From Eleginops maclovinus (lineage: Eukaryota > Chordata > Actinopteri > Perciformes > Eleginopidae), in contig NC_086369.1 in NCBI RefSeq assembly GCF_036324505.1, forward strand, positions 15,479,281 through 15,543,280: a stretch of 64,000 nt of DNA, given 5' to 3'. Positions 63,301 through 64,000 of this stretch are shown here, piece after piece. A model generated the notes under the pieces. The model did no database searches. It had not been told where the DNA came from and was given only the letters and a program-made list of their open reading frames with translations. A program made the position numbers and the translations under genes. Positions within the stretch are counted from its first letter, which is position 1; each line of letters begins with the position of its first letter.

Positions 63301-64000
63301 TAATTCATTTAATTCAATATTTTAAGAAACGTTTTTGATCAGATTTTTTACCTTCTTATTGCACATTCTCCTAAGTTTCTTATTTTAAAATACATATTTC
63401 TATCTATTTTATTTCATCTTTATTTAAGTTTTAGTGGAGCATCTGTCACAAAACTTCATCAAATATGATATCCATGATTATTCCTATTAGACATGTTGGT
63501 ATAGGAGCAGCCAGACCGCACGCCTGTTATAAACCAGGTGTGAAAATGGAGCTCATAACTGGTATGGTCGATCCCTGCATTCAACAAAACCAAATGATAT
63601 TATTTGTGGCGCTCCAGAAGGCAAAGTGTGAGTGGTCCATGGAGCTTGTTTGGCCATTCATCAGTGCTGGCAGCACAATGGAAAATTGAACACAATGCAA
63701 ATTTACAAGGGCCAATTCATCAGTGTTTGTACACTCTCTGCTGCGGGCCATGCACGGTGGATAACGGCCATGCCAGTGTTGATTCTGGCAGATGACGAAG
63801 GCTCTGAATGATGCTTCGAAGGGGAGGAGGACAATAAGGAACAGATGTGGGATATAAAGTGGGATTCACCTGTGTGTGGAGGAAGGATATTGCACTTTGT
63901 GGGACTGTGGACGCTCGAAAAGCCTACTGCTGCAGAGGTAAGTCCTTGCCTGCACAAGTTGGAAAGTGGAGCAAGGAGAAAATTATCCACCTTTTGTTCC

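Larger units (their letters stand above)
59151..64000 (-). other. Intron upstream of E1 (no exon found)
   Basis: This is intron 5' of the first exon seen. I searched the minus strand for the expected N-terminal sema exons (signal peptide; the stretch resembling VVGARNYLFRL in mammals) and found none, so they lie beyond the right edge. The region holds a C15 run followed by a short CA run (60178-60207), a (GT)16 tract near 60321-60353, an AT-rich stretch at 63220-63430, a paired-type homeodomain half-site pair at 62541, and an isolated plus-strand splice-donor-like sequence at 63938. No open frame here resembles a known protein. Confidence 0.7.

Overview
The window is vertebrate nuclear DNA, most likely from a percomorph teleost fish. 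It is intron-rich, carries many long (CA)n/(GT)n microsatellites, and holds dispersed repeats of kinds common in fish. It contains one recognisable gene, on the minus strand: the transmembrane axon-guidance gene semaphorin 5A (sema5a). Seventeen coding exons run from about 59.15 kb down to 2.23 kb. Every exon has an AG acceptor and a GT donor, and the reading phase agrees across all 16 internal junctions. Together they give an uninterrupted 941-codon stretch. The assignment to 5A rather than 5B rests on my recall of the family: the transmembrane and tail residues (FHMIAVG..., NKLDKYDSVEAIK) and the sema/TSR wording match vertebrate 5A closely and differ from 5B.

Layout from 5' to 3' of the gene (right to left): 59.15-64 kb is upstream intron with no N-terminal exon found, so the signal peptide and first part of the sema domain lie off the right edge. 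Exons E1-E7 (59,150 to 39,901) encode most of the sema propeller. E7/E8 encode the PSI module. E9-E15 (35,143 to 5,936) encode seven thrombospondin type-1 repeats (TSRs). E16 is a 45-bp juxtamembrane exon. E17 carries the membrane span and the start of the cytoplasmic tail. The mammalian-type C-terminal exon was not found. A candidate terminal exon with a strong acceptor and compatible phase lies at 253-354, but its peptide is not one I recognise as semaphorin.

The sema and PSI modules would contact plexin receptors. The TSR array is known in this family to bind proteoglycans and tune attraction versus repulsion. E13-E16 all have phase 1-1, so each can be skipped without shifting frame.

The rest is intron. 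The most notable non-coding signal is the placement of CA/TG repeats against splice sites. E16's donor runs straight into a (UG)~71 tract in the transcript, and a complementary (AC)~43 tract lies upstream of the same exon. E14's donor runs into a CT/CA tract, and about a third of the following intron is CA repeat. Other structures are a 32-bp minisatellite grown inside a dispersed element that has a second, partly identical copy 31 kb away, a 72-bp tandem repeat, a ~187-bp near-palindrome, an inverted CA/GT pair and a MITE-like element. I found no protein-coding mobile element, tRNA, rRNA, CRISPR array or second confident gene.
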